DNA from: CATOSD01 sp034422735
Lineage (GTDB): Bacteria > Chloroflexota > Dehalococcoidia > Lucifugimonadales > CATOSD01
Length of the DNA: 59,872 nucleotides
Assembly (NCBI GenBank): GCA_034422735.1
Contig: DAOUJL010000053.1
Location: 1-59,872 of the forward strand
Direction of reading: 5' to 3'
Every line of letters starts with the position of its first letter. The first letter of the stretch is position 1. A program made the translations under genes and the position numbers. Shown piece by piece: positions 17,297-24,851 of this stretch. The notes below the pieces were generated by a model that ran no database searches, had not been told where the DNA came from, and worked only from the letters and a program-made list of their open reading frames with translations.

Positions 17297-17692
17297 CTAC
17301 ACCAGGACGCCGAAGCCGGACTTGGTGCAGATCTCGATGCGGTTGCCGTCGGGGTCTTCGATGAAGATGACACGCTGGCCGTCGTTGCGGGTGGTGATGT
17401 CGGTGGTTTCGACGCCCTGGGAACGCAGGTACGCCGCCGCCGCGTCGATGTCGTCCACCTCGAACGCGCCGTGATGCGAGGGCGCGGAGGGCGCTTCGGA
17501 CGTCTCGACTAGGTGCACCATCGCGCCGCTCGGTAGTTGGAGCCAGATGATGTGGTCGCGGTCCACCTGGCTGGGGATTTGCCTGACGCCCAGGACGTCC
17601 TCCCAGAAGCGGAGGGCGCGGTCTTTGTCCGTCACGTTGTAGGTCAGGTGGTTCACGCTCTTCAGCCTGATGGCGTCGTCACGTGGGTTCAT
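17297..17692 (-). CDS. VOC-family (glyoxalase/dioxygenase fold) protein
   Basis: 131 aa, a single vicinal-oxygen-chelate domain made of two beta-alpha-beta-beta-beta modules: SVNHLTYNVTDKDRALRFWE at the start, and FIEDPDGNRIEI at the end where the terminal metal-ligand Glu lies. The ATG at 17692 has GAGGAG seven nt upstream; in-frame codons further upstream have no ribosome site. Members act as glyoxalases, dioxygenases, epimerases or resistance proteins; the role here is not assignable. It is convergent with the PTE gene. Confidence 0.85.
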   Translation of the reverse strand: MNPRDDAIRLKSVNHLTYNVTDKDRALRFWEDVLGVRQIPSQVDRDHIIWLQLPSGAMVHLVETSEAPSAPSHHGAFEVDDIDAAAAYLRSQGVETTDITTRNDGQRVIFIEDPDGNRIEICTKSGFGVLV

Positions 17693-17821
17693 GGGATGCT
17701 CCTCGATTGCGCGGCGCGACGCCGCGGGTGTGGGACAAGCGGAATGTATCACGGGAGGGGCGCTCGGCACAAAACGGGGCGGGTTTGAAACCCCTACTGG
17801 GTCTAGGTCTGAGCACCGCGT

Positions 17822-17861
17822 CACCCCCATCCTAAACCTTCCCCCTGCGAGGGGGAAGGGA
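17822..17861 (+). repeat. Dispersed 40-bp palindromic repeat, copy 5
   Basis: Forward copy upstream of the ridA-like gene, with one extra A in the CCTAAACC stretch. Confidence 0.9.
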
Positions 17862-17880
17862 TTGAGGTACGGCGTCCGGT

Positions 17881-17909
17881 TTCACAAAGGGTCGGTTTTG
17901 AGATAGAAT
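17881..17909 (+). promoter_or_regulatory. Promoter for the RidA-family gene
   Basis: TTCACA (17881-17886), a 17-nt spacer and TAGAAT (17904-17909), 31 nt before the ATG. A similar TTTTGAGATAG string occurs in the promoter of the ion-channel gene near 30230. Confidence 0.6.
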
Positions 17910-17940
17910 TGACTGCGTCCAAAATGGTCAGGAGGAAGCG

Positions 17941-18408
17941 ATGTCCGCGATCGAAGCGAAACTTGAAGAGATGGGGATCGAGTTGCCAGATTCCCCGGCG
18001 CCGATGGCAAATTACGTGCCCGCGGTGCGAACCGGCAACCTGCTGTACCTGGCGGGTCTGGGTCCGGCGGCCCGGCCCGACGGCACCTCGCCGACCGGCA
18101 AGGTGGGGCAGGACCTGAGCGTGGAAGAGGGATACGAGGCCGCGCGACTCACCGGCATCAACATACTGGCGCGGCTGAAGGGCGAGCTGGGCGACCTGGA
18201 CCGCGTGAACCGGGTGGTCAAGCTGCTGTCCATGGTGAACGCCACGACCGACTTCACGCAGCAGCCCGCCGTAGCCAACGGCTGCTCCGACCTGATGGTG
18301 GAGGTTTTCGGGGACAAGGGCAAGCACGCCCGCTCCGCGGTGGGCATGGGCTCGCTGCCGAACAACATCCCCATCGAGATCGAGGTTATCGTCGAACTGG
18401 CGGACTAG
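17941..18408 (+). CDS. RidA (YjgF/YER057c) family protein
   Basis: 155 aa, the longer RidA subgroup of trimeric proteins. Canonical members deaminate reactive enamine/imine intermediates. The C-terminal block HARSAVGMGSLPNNIPIEIE holds the conserved arginine (about R130) and the strand that closes the inter-subunit pocket. AGGAGG precedes the ATG. It stands alone with its own promoter and a repeat element upstream. Confidence 0.9.
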   Translation: MSAIEAKLEEMGIELPDSPAPMANYVPAVRTGNLLYLAGLGPAARPDGTSPTGKVGQDLSVEEGYEAARLTGINILARLKGELGDLDRVNRVVKLLSMVNATTDFTQQPAVANGCSDLMVEVFGDKGKHARSAVGMGSLPNNIPIEIEVIVELAD

Positions 18409-18447
18409 CCGCGCGTGCCGCGCGTCGCATCTCGCCCTTCGTTGATG

Positions 18448-18453
18448 TATAAT
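18448..18453 (+). promoter_or_regulatory. -10 element for speD-speE
   Basis: A perfect TATAAT about 55 nt upstream of the speD start. The -35 region is poor, so this is tentative. Confidence 0.35.
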
Positions 18454-18508
18454 CTCAGTTCCAGCCACCAGCCAAACAATACCGGAAGAACGAACGGAGG
18501 GTAGGTGA

Positions 18509-18892
18509 TTGAATGCGCTAGGGACGCATCTGTTGCTCGACCTGGAGGACTGCAGCCCGGTGCTGCTCGACGACGTGGAACACGTCAGGCAGGCGTTGAT
18601 CTGCGCGGCGAGCGAGGCGGGGGCGACTATAGTGGGCGAGACCTTTCACAGGTTTCAGCCCGTGGGCGTGACCGGCATTCTGGCCATAGCGGAGTCGCAC
18701 ATGGGCGTGCACACGTGGCCGGAGTACGGCTTCGCGGCGGTTGACATATTCACCTGCGGTGAGGGGTTCAGCCCGCATAAGGCCGCCGAGTTGCTGATAG
18801 ACAGTTTCGAGTGCGCCAATCCCACCCTGAAAGAGGTACGACGGGGTTTCATCGAGCGGCGAATCGTGTCGCCCATGCGCGTGCCTCAATGA
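18509..18892 (+). CDS. speD: S-adenosylmethionine decarboxylase (prokaryotic, pyruvoyl type)
   Basis: 127 aa, the size of class 1B AdoMetDC proenzymes, which self-cleave to make the pyruvoyl cofactor and supply decarboxylated AdoMet for polyamine synthesis. The cleavage site is E62-S63 in AESHMGVHTWPE, with H68 and C83 (FTCGEG) as processing and catalytic residues. It begins with TTG (18509), eight nt behind GGAGG. Its stop overlaps the ATG of the aminopropyltransferase gene (ATGA), giving a tight two-gene polyamine operon. Confidence 0.95.
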   Translation: MNALGTHLLLDLEDCSPVLLDDVEHVRQALICAASEAGATIVGETFHRFQPVGVTGILAIAESHMGVHTWPEYGFAAVDIFTCGEGFSPHKAAELLIDSFECANPTLKEVRRGFIERRIVSPMRVPQ

Positions 18893-19818
18893 GTGTCGAG
18901 GAGCTCCTCAGAGAAGGCGCGTGGCACTACGAGACCATCACACCCGACCTGGTGCAGGCGGAGCGTGTGGTGGAGGTGCTGTACGAGGGCCGGACGGAGT
19001 TCCAGCGCGTCGTGATCCAGGACACGGCGTGCTTCGGACGCAGCCTCATCCTGGACGATAAGACGCAGTCCACGGCCGTCGACGAGTTCATCTACCACGA
19101 GGCGCTCACCCACCCGGCCATGCTGGCGCATCCCAACCCGCGCGACGTGTTCATCGCGGGCGGCGGCGAGGGCGCGACGGCGCGCGAGGCGCTGGCGCAC
19201 AATACCGTCCGCAGCGCGGTGATGGTGGACTTGGACCGCGAGGTGGTGGAGCTGTGCCGGCGGCACCTGACAGACTTCCACCGGGGGGCCTTCGACGACC
19301 CCCGCCTCGAGCTCTACCACACCGACGCCTACGCCTATCTCGACCAGACCGACCGCGGCTTCGACGTCGTCATCATCGACGTGCCCGATCCGCTGGAGGA
19401 GGGGCCGGCGGTGATGCTGTACACGGTGGAGTTCTACGAGCTGCTGCGTGAGCGTCTCAATCCGGGGGGCATCATGGTGGCGCAGTCGGGGCCGACCGGG
19501 CCGGCGTTCTACGAGCAGTGCTTCTCGGCCGTGGCGAACACCGTCGGGTCCGTCTTCCCGCAGTTCTACGCCTGTGAGGCGTTCGTGCCGTCGTTTGGGT
19601 CCACGTGGGGTTTCGCGCTGGGCTCGCTGGGGCCGGACCCGGCGGCGCTGGGCGAGGCCGAGGTGGACGCGGGGATCGCGGGGAGAATCGACGGCGATCT
19701 GCGCTACTACGACGGCATAACCCACCGCGGCATGTTCTCATTGCCCAAGTACATGCGGGCCGTGCTGGCCGCCGAAACGCGGACGATAACGCGCGACGAC
19801 CCCATCTTCGTCACCTAG
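18889..19818 (+). CDS. speE: Polyamine aminopropyltransferase (thermospermine-synthase-like)
   Basis: A 309-aa spermidine-synthase-fold enzyme that transfers aminopropyl from decarboxylated AdoMet. Motifs: GGGEGATAREAL for AdoMet binding, VMVDLDREVVELCRR, HTDAYAYL, and IIDVPDPLEEGPAVMLYT. The central part (DVPDP...GPAVMLYTVEFY, AQSGPTGP, FVPSFGSTWGFAL) resembles plant ACL5-type thermospermine synthases more than classic SpeE with DSSDP. The product may therefore be thermospermine, spermidine or a long-chain polyamine (inference from remembered motifs). The start overlaps the speD stop. Confidence 0.88.
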   Translation: MSVEELLREGAWHYETITPDLVQAERVVEVLYEGRTEFQRVVIQDTACFGRSLILDDKTQSTAVDEFIYHEALTHPAMLAHPNPRDVFIAGGGEGATAREALAHNTVRSAVMVDLDREVVELCRRHLTDFHRGAFDDPRLELYHTDAYAYLDQTDRGFDVVIIDVPDPLEEGPAVMLYTVEFYELLRERLNPGGIMVAQSGPTGPAFYEQCFSAVANTVGSVFPQFYACEAFVPSFGSTWGFALGSLGPDPAALGEAEVDAGIAGRIDGDLRYYDGITHRGMFSLPKYMRAVLAAETRTITRDDPIFVT

Positions 19819-19827
19819 GGGCCGGCC

Positions 19828-22146
19828 ATGCCTTCCGCCGCCTGTGACGGGCTGAACGAACGCCAATGCGAGGCCGTGCAGTCCATTGGCGGGCCTCTGC
19901 TGATCGTGGCCGGGCCGGGCAGCGGCAAGACCCGCGTCATCACCCACCGCATCGCGTACCTGATCGGCGACGCGGGCGTATCCCCGTATCGCATCGCCGC
20001 GCTGACCTTCACGAACAAGGCCGCGCGTGAGATGCAGGCGCGGCTGTACGGCGCCACCGGCGAGGCCGCCGCCGCTCCCCTGCTGGGCCCGCACGCCCGA
20101 AACTCCGGCCTCTCCGTGGGCACCTTCCACTGGTTTTGCGCGCGGCTGCTGCGCACCGACGGCGAGGCGATGGGGCTGGACCGCAACTTCGTCATCTACG
20201 ACGCCGCCGACCAGACCGCGGCCATCAAGCGGGCGATGTCCGAGGTGGACGTCAATCAGAAGATGTTCTCGCCGGGCGCGGTGCTCTCCATGATATCGAA
20301 GGCCAAGAGCGAGCTGGTGGGCGTGGAGGGGTTCGGGCTGCGCAAGCAGAACTACTTGGATGAGATAGCCCACCGCGTGTACGAACAGTACGAGCAAATG
20401 CTCGCGCAGAGCTCGGCGCTCGACTTCGACGACCTGCTGTTCAGGACCTACACACTGCTTGCCGAGTTCCCCAAGGTGGCCGAGAAGTACCAGGAGCGGT
20501 ACGTCCACTTCATGATCGACGAGTTCCAGGACACGAATATCGCCCAGTACGCCATCGCGCGCAGGATAGCGGAGCGTCACAACAACCTGGCGGTGGTGGG
20601 CGACCCGGACCAGTCCATCTACTCGTGGCGCAACGCCGACATTCGCAATATCCTCAGCTTCGAGCAGGACTTCCCCACGGCGAAGCGAATCACACTGGAC
20701 GAGAGCTACCGCTCCACGCAGACCATACTGGACGTGGCCCAGAACGTAATAGCCGCCAATTCGCAGCGCGTGGAAAGAAGCCTTCGAACGGAGAACGCGT
20801 TGGGCGCTCCGATCGTCGTGCGCGAGGAGTACGACGAGGGGGAGGAGGCGCAGTACGTGGTGCGGGAGGTGCACAGGCTCACGAAGTCCGAGGGCTTCGC
20901 GCTGGGCGACATAGCGGTGATGTACCGGGTGAACGCGCAGTCCCGCGCGCTGGAGGAGGCCTGCCGGCGTTTCGGTGTGGCGTACCAGATAGTGGGCGGG
21001 ATCAAGTTCTACCAGCGCCAGGAGATCAAGGACGTCGCGGCATACCTGAGGCTGGTCTCGAACCCGCACGACGACGTGGCGCTGTCGCGCGTCATCAACG
21101 TGCCGACCAGGGGCATCGGGCAGCGCACGGTGGACAACCTGCTCCGCGCCGCCCGCGACCGGGGCACGTCCATGTACGCGGCCATCGAGAGCATGGGCGA
21201 ATCCGGCGGCGGCCCCTTCCCTCTCCGTCCGGCGCAGGCGCAGGCGCTGACCAGGTTCCGCGAGATGATAGGCAGGCTGACCGAGGAGAGCCGGACGCTG
21301 GATCTCATGGATCTGATCGACGAGGTGATGGAGCAGACTGGCTACAAGCGCCACATCGAGGAGTCCGCGGAGACCTCGGACAGGGCGGAGGACAGGCTGG
21401 ACAACATACAGGAGTTTCGCGGCGCGGCGCGGGAGTTCACGCACCTGGGCGTGGACGAGGGGCTGACGGCGTTCCTGGAGGGCGTCAGCCTGGTGAGCGA
21501 CGTGGACAGCTTCGAGGAGCAGCCGGACGCTATCACGCTGATAACGCTGCACCAGAGCAAGGGACTGGAGTTTCCGGTGGTGTTCATTGTCGGCATGGAG
21601 GAGGGGCTGCTTCCCCACTCCCGTTCGATGGACACGCCGGAGGAGATCGAGGAGGAGCGGCGGCTGTGCTACGTGGGGGTGACCCGGGCGCAGAAGCGGC
21701 TGTACCTGCTGCGGGCGTTCCGCCGGGGATTCTGGGGCGGCTCTGGGCCGAGCGATCCCTCGCGTTTCCTGGACGACGTCCCGCGGGACCTGATCGAGGG
21801 TGCGACGCCAGTCGAGCCTTCAGCGCCGGCGCGCCCGGCAGCCCGGGAGAGCGTACAGACCAGGATGCGTCCGAGGCCGCGCCCGTCGGCCAACGGCGGA
21901 GGCGAGACGCGGCCGGAGGTGGAGCGGGCGCGCCGGCGGAGGCGAGAGCGGCGCGAGGCCGCGCCCGCCGCGGCGCCGGCGTACACCGCCGGGGACAAGG
22001 TGCGTCACCCCGCGTTCGGCGACGGCATCGTGATGAGCTGCGAGCCGGCGGCGGGCGGCGACTTCCAGGTCACGGTGGCGTTCAAGGAGGGGCACGGCGT
22101 GAAGCGGCTGCTGCTGGGGTTCGCGCCGCTGGAGAAGGTGGAGTAG
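19828..22146 (+). CDS. pcrA: UvrD/PcrA-family 3'-5' DNA helicase
   Basis: A 772-aa superfamily 1A helicase for repair and replication-fork processing. Walker A GPGSGKT (29-35), motif Ia TFTNKAAREM, Walker B MIDEFQDTN (about 229-237), motif III GDPDQSIYSWR, motif V ITLHQSKGLEF and motif VI VTRAQKRLYLL are all present. The C-terminal 60 residues (GDKVRHPAFGDGIV...) are the Tudor-like domain of PcrA that contacts RNA polymerase. It is only 9 nt after the aminopropyltransferase gene, so read-through is likely. Confidence 0.94.
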   Translation: MPSAACDGLNERQCEAVQSIGGPLLIVAGPGSGKTRVITHRIAYLIGDAGVSPYRIAALTFTNKAAREMQARLYGATGEAAAAPLLGPHARNSGLSVGTFHWFCARLLRTDGEAMGLDRNFVIYDAADQTAAIKRAMSEVDVNQKMFSPGAVLSMISKAKSELVGVEGFGLRKQNYLDEIAHRVYEQYEQMLAQSSALDFDDLLFRTYTLLAEFPKVAEKYQERYVHFMIDEFQDTNIAQYAIARRIAERHNNLAVVGDPDQSIYSWRNADIRNILSFEQDFPTAKRITLDESYRSTQTILDVAQNVIAANSQRVERSLRTENALGAPIVVREEYDEGEEAQYVVREVHRLTKSEGFALGDIAVMYRVNAQSRALEEACRRFGVAYQIVGGIKFYQRQEIKDVAAYLRLVSNPHDDVALSRVINVPTRGIGQRTVDNLLRAARDRGTSMYAAIESMGESGGGPFPLRPAQAQALTRFREMIGRLTEESRTLDLMDLIDEVMEQTGYKRHIEESAETSDRAEDRLDNIQEFRGAAREFTHLGVDEGLTAFLEGVSLVSDVDSFEEQPDAITLITLHQSKGLEFPVVFIVGMEEGLLPHSRSMDTPEEIEEERRLCYVGVTRAQKRLYLLRAFRRGFWGGSGPSDPSRFLDDVPRDLIEGATPVEPSAPARPAARESVQTRMRPRPRPSANGGGETRPEVERARRRRRERREAAPAAAPAYTAGDKVRHPAFGDGIVMSCEPAAGGDFQVTVAFKEGHGVKRLLLGFAPLEKVE

Positions 22147-22161
22147 GTAGGCACGGGGGTA

Positions 22162-22383
22162 CTACTCTTCATCCTCGTCATAGTCGAAATCGACTTCGTC
22201 GGACACCAGCACGACCGCTTCGAGGGCTTTGGCGAGGGCCGACAGCTGGTCCGGAGTTACGTCGGTTACGAGGGCGCGGCGCATAGCATCGGTGTACCCA
22301 ACTCCCAGCCGGAGGCCGCTCGTCGTCGCTTCGACCTCTATGAAAGCGTCGTTCTCACCAAGTCCGTCTATCCTGAATCGCAT
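22162..22383 (-). CDS. Small acidic hypothetical protein
   Basis: About 73 aa, compact, ending in a run of acidic residues (VDFDYDEDEE). No family recognised. The pattern of short strands and one helix (TPDQLSALAKALEAVV) looks like a real folded domain. The start could be the ATG at 22383 or the TTG just before it at 22386, which is better spaced (8 nt) from a GGAG. It is convergent with pcrA and divergent from the GPP34 gene. Confidence 0.55.
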   Translation of the reverse strand: MRFRIDGLGENDAFIEVEATTSGLRLGVGYTDAMRRALVTDVTPDQLSALAKALEAVVLVSDEVDFDYDEDEE

Positions 22384-22537
22384 CAATTGACGTGCTCCAA
22401 TCTTTGTTGTCCGCCTTAATTCTCAGTCAACAGTTGAATGGTGACTCACACAATAGCTCTTGTCAACCGCGAGGGCGGAACGCGGGGTGATGAAGTGGCT
22501 GGCCTCGTTGCGCCGTCCGTCGCGCTTCGGCGGCGTG

Positions 22538-22566
22538 TTGTTCGCCCAAGGGCGTTGTGCTACTAT
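22538..22566 (+). promoter_or_regulatory. Promoter for the GPP34 gene
   Basis: TTGTTC (22538-22543), a 17-nt spacer and TACTAT (22561-22566) with an upstream TGC making an extended -10. Transcription would begin near 22573, which excludes a start codon at 22438 and supports the start near 22630. Confidence 0.5.
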
Positions 22567-22632
22567 TTCGCCATACACCAAGCCACACCTAAACGGTGGC
22601 CGGCTAACCCCAACTGCGCCAGGATGAGGGAT

Positions 22633-23283
22633 ATGCTCAGATTCGTTGAAGAGATAATTCTGATGCTTCTCAGGGACGAGGGAGGCAGGTTCGTCAACGT
22701 GCCCAGGTGGTCGCTGGACTACGCTCTGGCCGGCGGCGTGCTGATGGACCTGGCGATGGAAGACCGCATCGACACCGACCTGGACGGTCTGGTGCTGCTG
22801 GACGACACGCCCACCGGCGACCATCTGCTGGACCAGACGCTGGCCGAAATCGCGGCGGGCGAGAAGCACACCACGCGCTACTGGGTGGAGCGCACCGCGG
22901 AGCGCGCCGCCGCGATTCACGAGGAGGCGCTCAACCGGCTGGTGGACCGCGGCATCCTGGAGCGCGAGGACGACCGGGTGCTGTGGGTGTTCCGCACCAG
23001 GCGCTATCCGCTCGTGGACGGCCAGGCCGACCGCGAGGTGAAGCTGCGCATCATGGGCGTGCTGCTGAGCGAAGACATCCCCGACCCGCGGGACGTGATG
23101 CTGATATGCCTGGTGGACGCCTGCCGAATCTTCAACCGGTTGTTGCCGCGCCAGGAGCTGGACCGAGCGTCGGAGCGCATCGCGCAGGTGCGCCAACTCG
23201 ACCTTATAGGCCAAGCGATGACGCAGGCCATCTACGACATCGAGCTGTCGGTGGCCGCCTCCGCGCAGATGTATATGCCGTAG
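22633..23283 (+). CDS. GPP34 (Golgi phosphoprotein 3) domain protein
   Basis: About 216 aa, all helical. MLRFVEEIILMLLRDEGGRF, then WSLDYALAGGVLMDLAMEDRID and a C-terminal RIFNRLLPRQELDRASERI region, match the GPP34 fold of eukaryotic GOLPH3/Vps74, which binds phosphatidylinositol-4-phosphate. Bacterial homologues are common in actinobacteria and some Chloroflexota, but their function is unsettled. ATGs at 22624 and 22633 are both possible; the second has AGGA at good spacing. Membrane-lipid association is inference. Confidence 0.8.
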   Translation: MLRFVEEIILMLLRDEGGRFVNVPRWSLDYALAGGVLMDLAMEDRIDTDLDGLVLLDDTPTGDHLLDQTLAEIAAGEKHTTRYWVERTAERAAAIHEEALNRLVDRGILEREDDRVLWVFRTRRYPLVDGQADREVKLRIMGVLLSEDIPDPRDVMLICLVDACRIFNRLLPRQELDRASERIAQVRQLDLIGQAMTQAIYDIELSVAASAQMYMP

Positions 23284-23298
23284 AGGGGTCCCAGTTTC

Positions 23299-23362
23299 AC
23301 CTCACCCGTTCGGCAGGCTCAGGGCGGGCTCTCAATCCTCTCCCGTCAAGGGAGAGGAGGTA
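23299..23362. repeat. Dispersed repeat, different family
   Basis: Contains GTTCGGCAGGCTCAGGGCGG, a motif found as dispersed repeats in many bacteria, followed by a CCTCTCCC...GGGAGAGG palindrome. It lies between the GPP34 and GNAT genes. Confidence 0.6.
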
Positions 23363-23409
23363 CAGAGGAATCCGTCCCCGGAACTCTCCTCACCAACGCT
23401 ACACCACGC

Positions 23410-23844
23410 ATGGACATTCGCGTCAAGCTCGTAGAGACACCCGAGGAGTGGGAGGCCGTGCGCCGCCTGCGCGTGCGGGTGTACGTCTGCGAGCAGGGGG
23501 TGCCTCTCGCGGATGAGTTCGACGAGCATGACGCCGGGGCAGTCCACGCGGCCGCCGTCGCGGACGACGCAGTAGTCGGCACGGGCCGCATGTTCACGCT
23601 GCCGTCGGGGGAGACGCGGATTGGGCGCATGGCGGTGGAGTTGGCGATGCGCCGGGAGGGTATCGGCGGCCTCATTCTGACCTTCCTGGAAGAGCAGGCG
23701 GCGCTGGCCGGCGCGGATAGCGTGACGCTTCACGCCCAGACCTACGTTACATCGTTCTACGAAGGCCACGGGTACGTCACGCACGGTGAGCCGTTCATGG
23801 AAGACGGCATAGAGCACATCGAGATGGTGAAGCGGCTCGGCTGA
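23410..23844 (+). CDS. GNAT-family N-acetyltransferase
   Basis: A 144-aa single GNAT domain. The acetyl-CoA loop is IGRMAVELAMRREGIGGLIL (about 70-92), and the C-terminal FYEGHGYVTHGEPFMEDGIEH resembles the ElaA-like subgroup. The substrate is unknown. It precedes a short-chain epimerase gene by 37 nt. Confidence 0.85.
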   Translation: MDIRVKLVETPEEWEAVRRLRVRVYVCEQGVPLADEFDEHDAGAVHAAAVADDAVVGTGRMFTLPSGETRIGRMAVELAMRREGIGGLILTFLEEQAALAGADSVTLHAQTYVTSFYEGHGYVTHGEPFMEDGIEHIEMVKRLG

Positions 23845-23881
23845 AACCGCCGGGGCCGCAGCGTAAAGAGAGGAGCGGGTC

Positions 23882-24781
23882 TTGTCCAACAACGTCCAGA
23901 AGGTGCTGATGACCGGCGCCACAGGCTACATCGCAAACCAGTTGCTGCCGACGTTCCGCGAACGTTACGAGATGACGCTCGTGGACGTGAAGGCGGAGAA
24001 CCCGCGCGGCGAGGCCATCGACGGCGTGCAGATCGCCGACCTGATCGACCCGGACCGTTCGAAGTACGCGGCGCTGTTCGAGGGCGTGGACGCGGTGGTG
24101 CACCTGGGCTACAAGCGCAGGTCGGGCGATCCGCTGGACCACTTCTTCGATGAGAAGGCGAACGTGGAGATGGCCTACAACGTGCTGCGAACCGCCTACG
24201 ACGCGGGTGTGCCGCGCGTCGTGATGGCGAGCTCCAACCACGCCGCGGACTGGTACGAGCACAACCTGATACACGCACGCAAGTTGGAGTCGCTCGACCC
24301 CTACGCGCTGCCGCTGTCGGACAACTTCTACGGGTGGGCCAAGGCGACCTACGAGCACCTGGGCTTTCTGTTCGCGTGCGGGCTGGGCGGATTCGGCGAC
24401 GCGGACGGCGGCGAGAGCCATGTCTCGGGCACGCCGGTGGGTCGCAGGATGGGTGTGGTGATGGTGCGTATCGGCGCGCCGCGGGAACTGGACCCGGAGC
24501 TTTACCGCGGCGACCCGGCGGGGTACAAGCGAGACCTGGGAGCTTACATCAGCCCGCGCGACCTGGCGCAGCTATTCCGGCGCGGGATGGAGACGCCGAA
24601 CATCGACAACGAGCACGGCGTCCCCTGGCAGGTAGTGTACGGCATCAGCGGCAACACGCGCGCGTTCTGGTCGCTGACCAACGTGAGACAGGTGCTCGGC
24701 TACGAGCCGGAGGACGACTCGGAGCTTAAGTACGCGGATGACGTGCGGGAGATCCTATCCGGGCCGGGGCGCGTGGGGTAA
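23882..24781 (+). CDS. NAD-dependent epimerase/dehydratase (extended SDR)
   Basis: 299 aa. The Rossmann motif is TGATGYIA (about 11-18), and the catalytic tyrosine and lysine are in NFYGWAKATYE. The pattern ASSNHAADWYE...YGWAKATYEHLG and the size suggest the uronate dehydrogenase-like branch that oxidises hexuronates or related sugars, though this is only family resemblance. It starts with TTG behind GAGGAG. Downstream is a repeat element and a convergent TPP enzyme. Confidence 0.82.
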   Translation: MSNNVQKVLMTGATGYIANQLLPTFRERYEMTLVDVKAENPRGEAIDGVQIADLIDPDRSKYAALFEGVDAVVHLGYKRRSGDPLDHFFDEKANVEMAYNVLRTAYDAGVPRVVMASSNHAADWYEHNLIHARKLESLDPYALPLSDNFYGWAKATYEHLGFLFACGLGGFGDADGGESHVSGTPVGRRMGVVMVRIGAPRELDPELYRGDPAGYKRDLGAYISPRDLAQLFRRGMETPNIDNEHGVPWQVVYGISGNTRAFWSLTNVRQVLGYEPEDDSELKYADDVREILSGPGRVG

Positions 24782-24791
24782 GCCTGTTCTT

Positions 24792-24829
24792 CACCCCCAT
24801 CCTAACCTTCCCCCATAAGGGGGAAGGGA
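24792..24829 (+). repeat. Dispersed 40-bp palindromic repeat, copy 6
   Basis: Forward copy in the convergent gap between the epimerase and TPP-enzyme genes. The loop here is ATA in place of TGCGA. Confidence 0.88.
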
Positions 24830-24851
24830 ATTCTAGCCAGCCCTCGTAACG

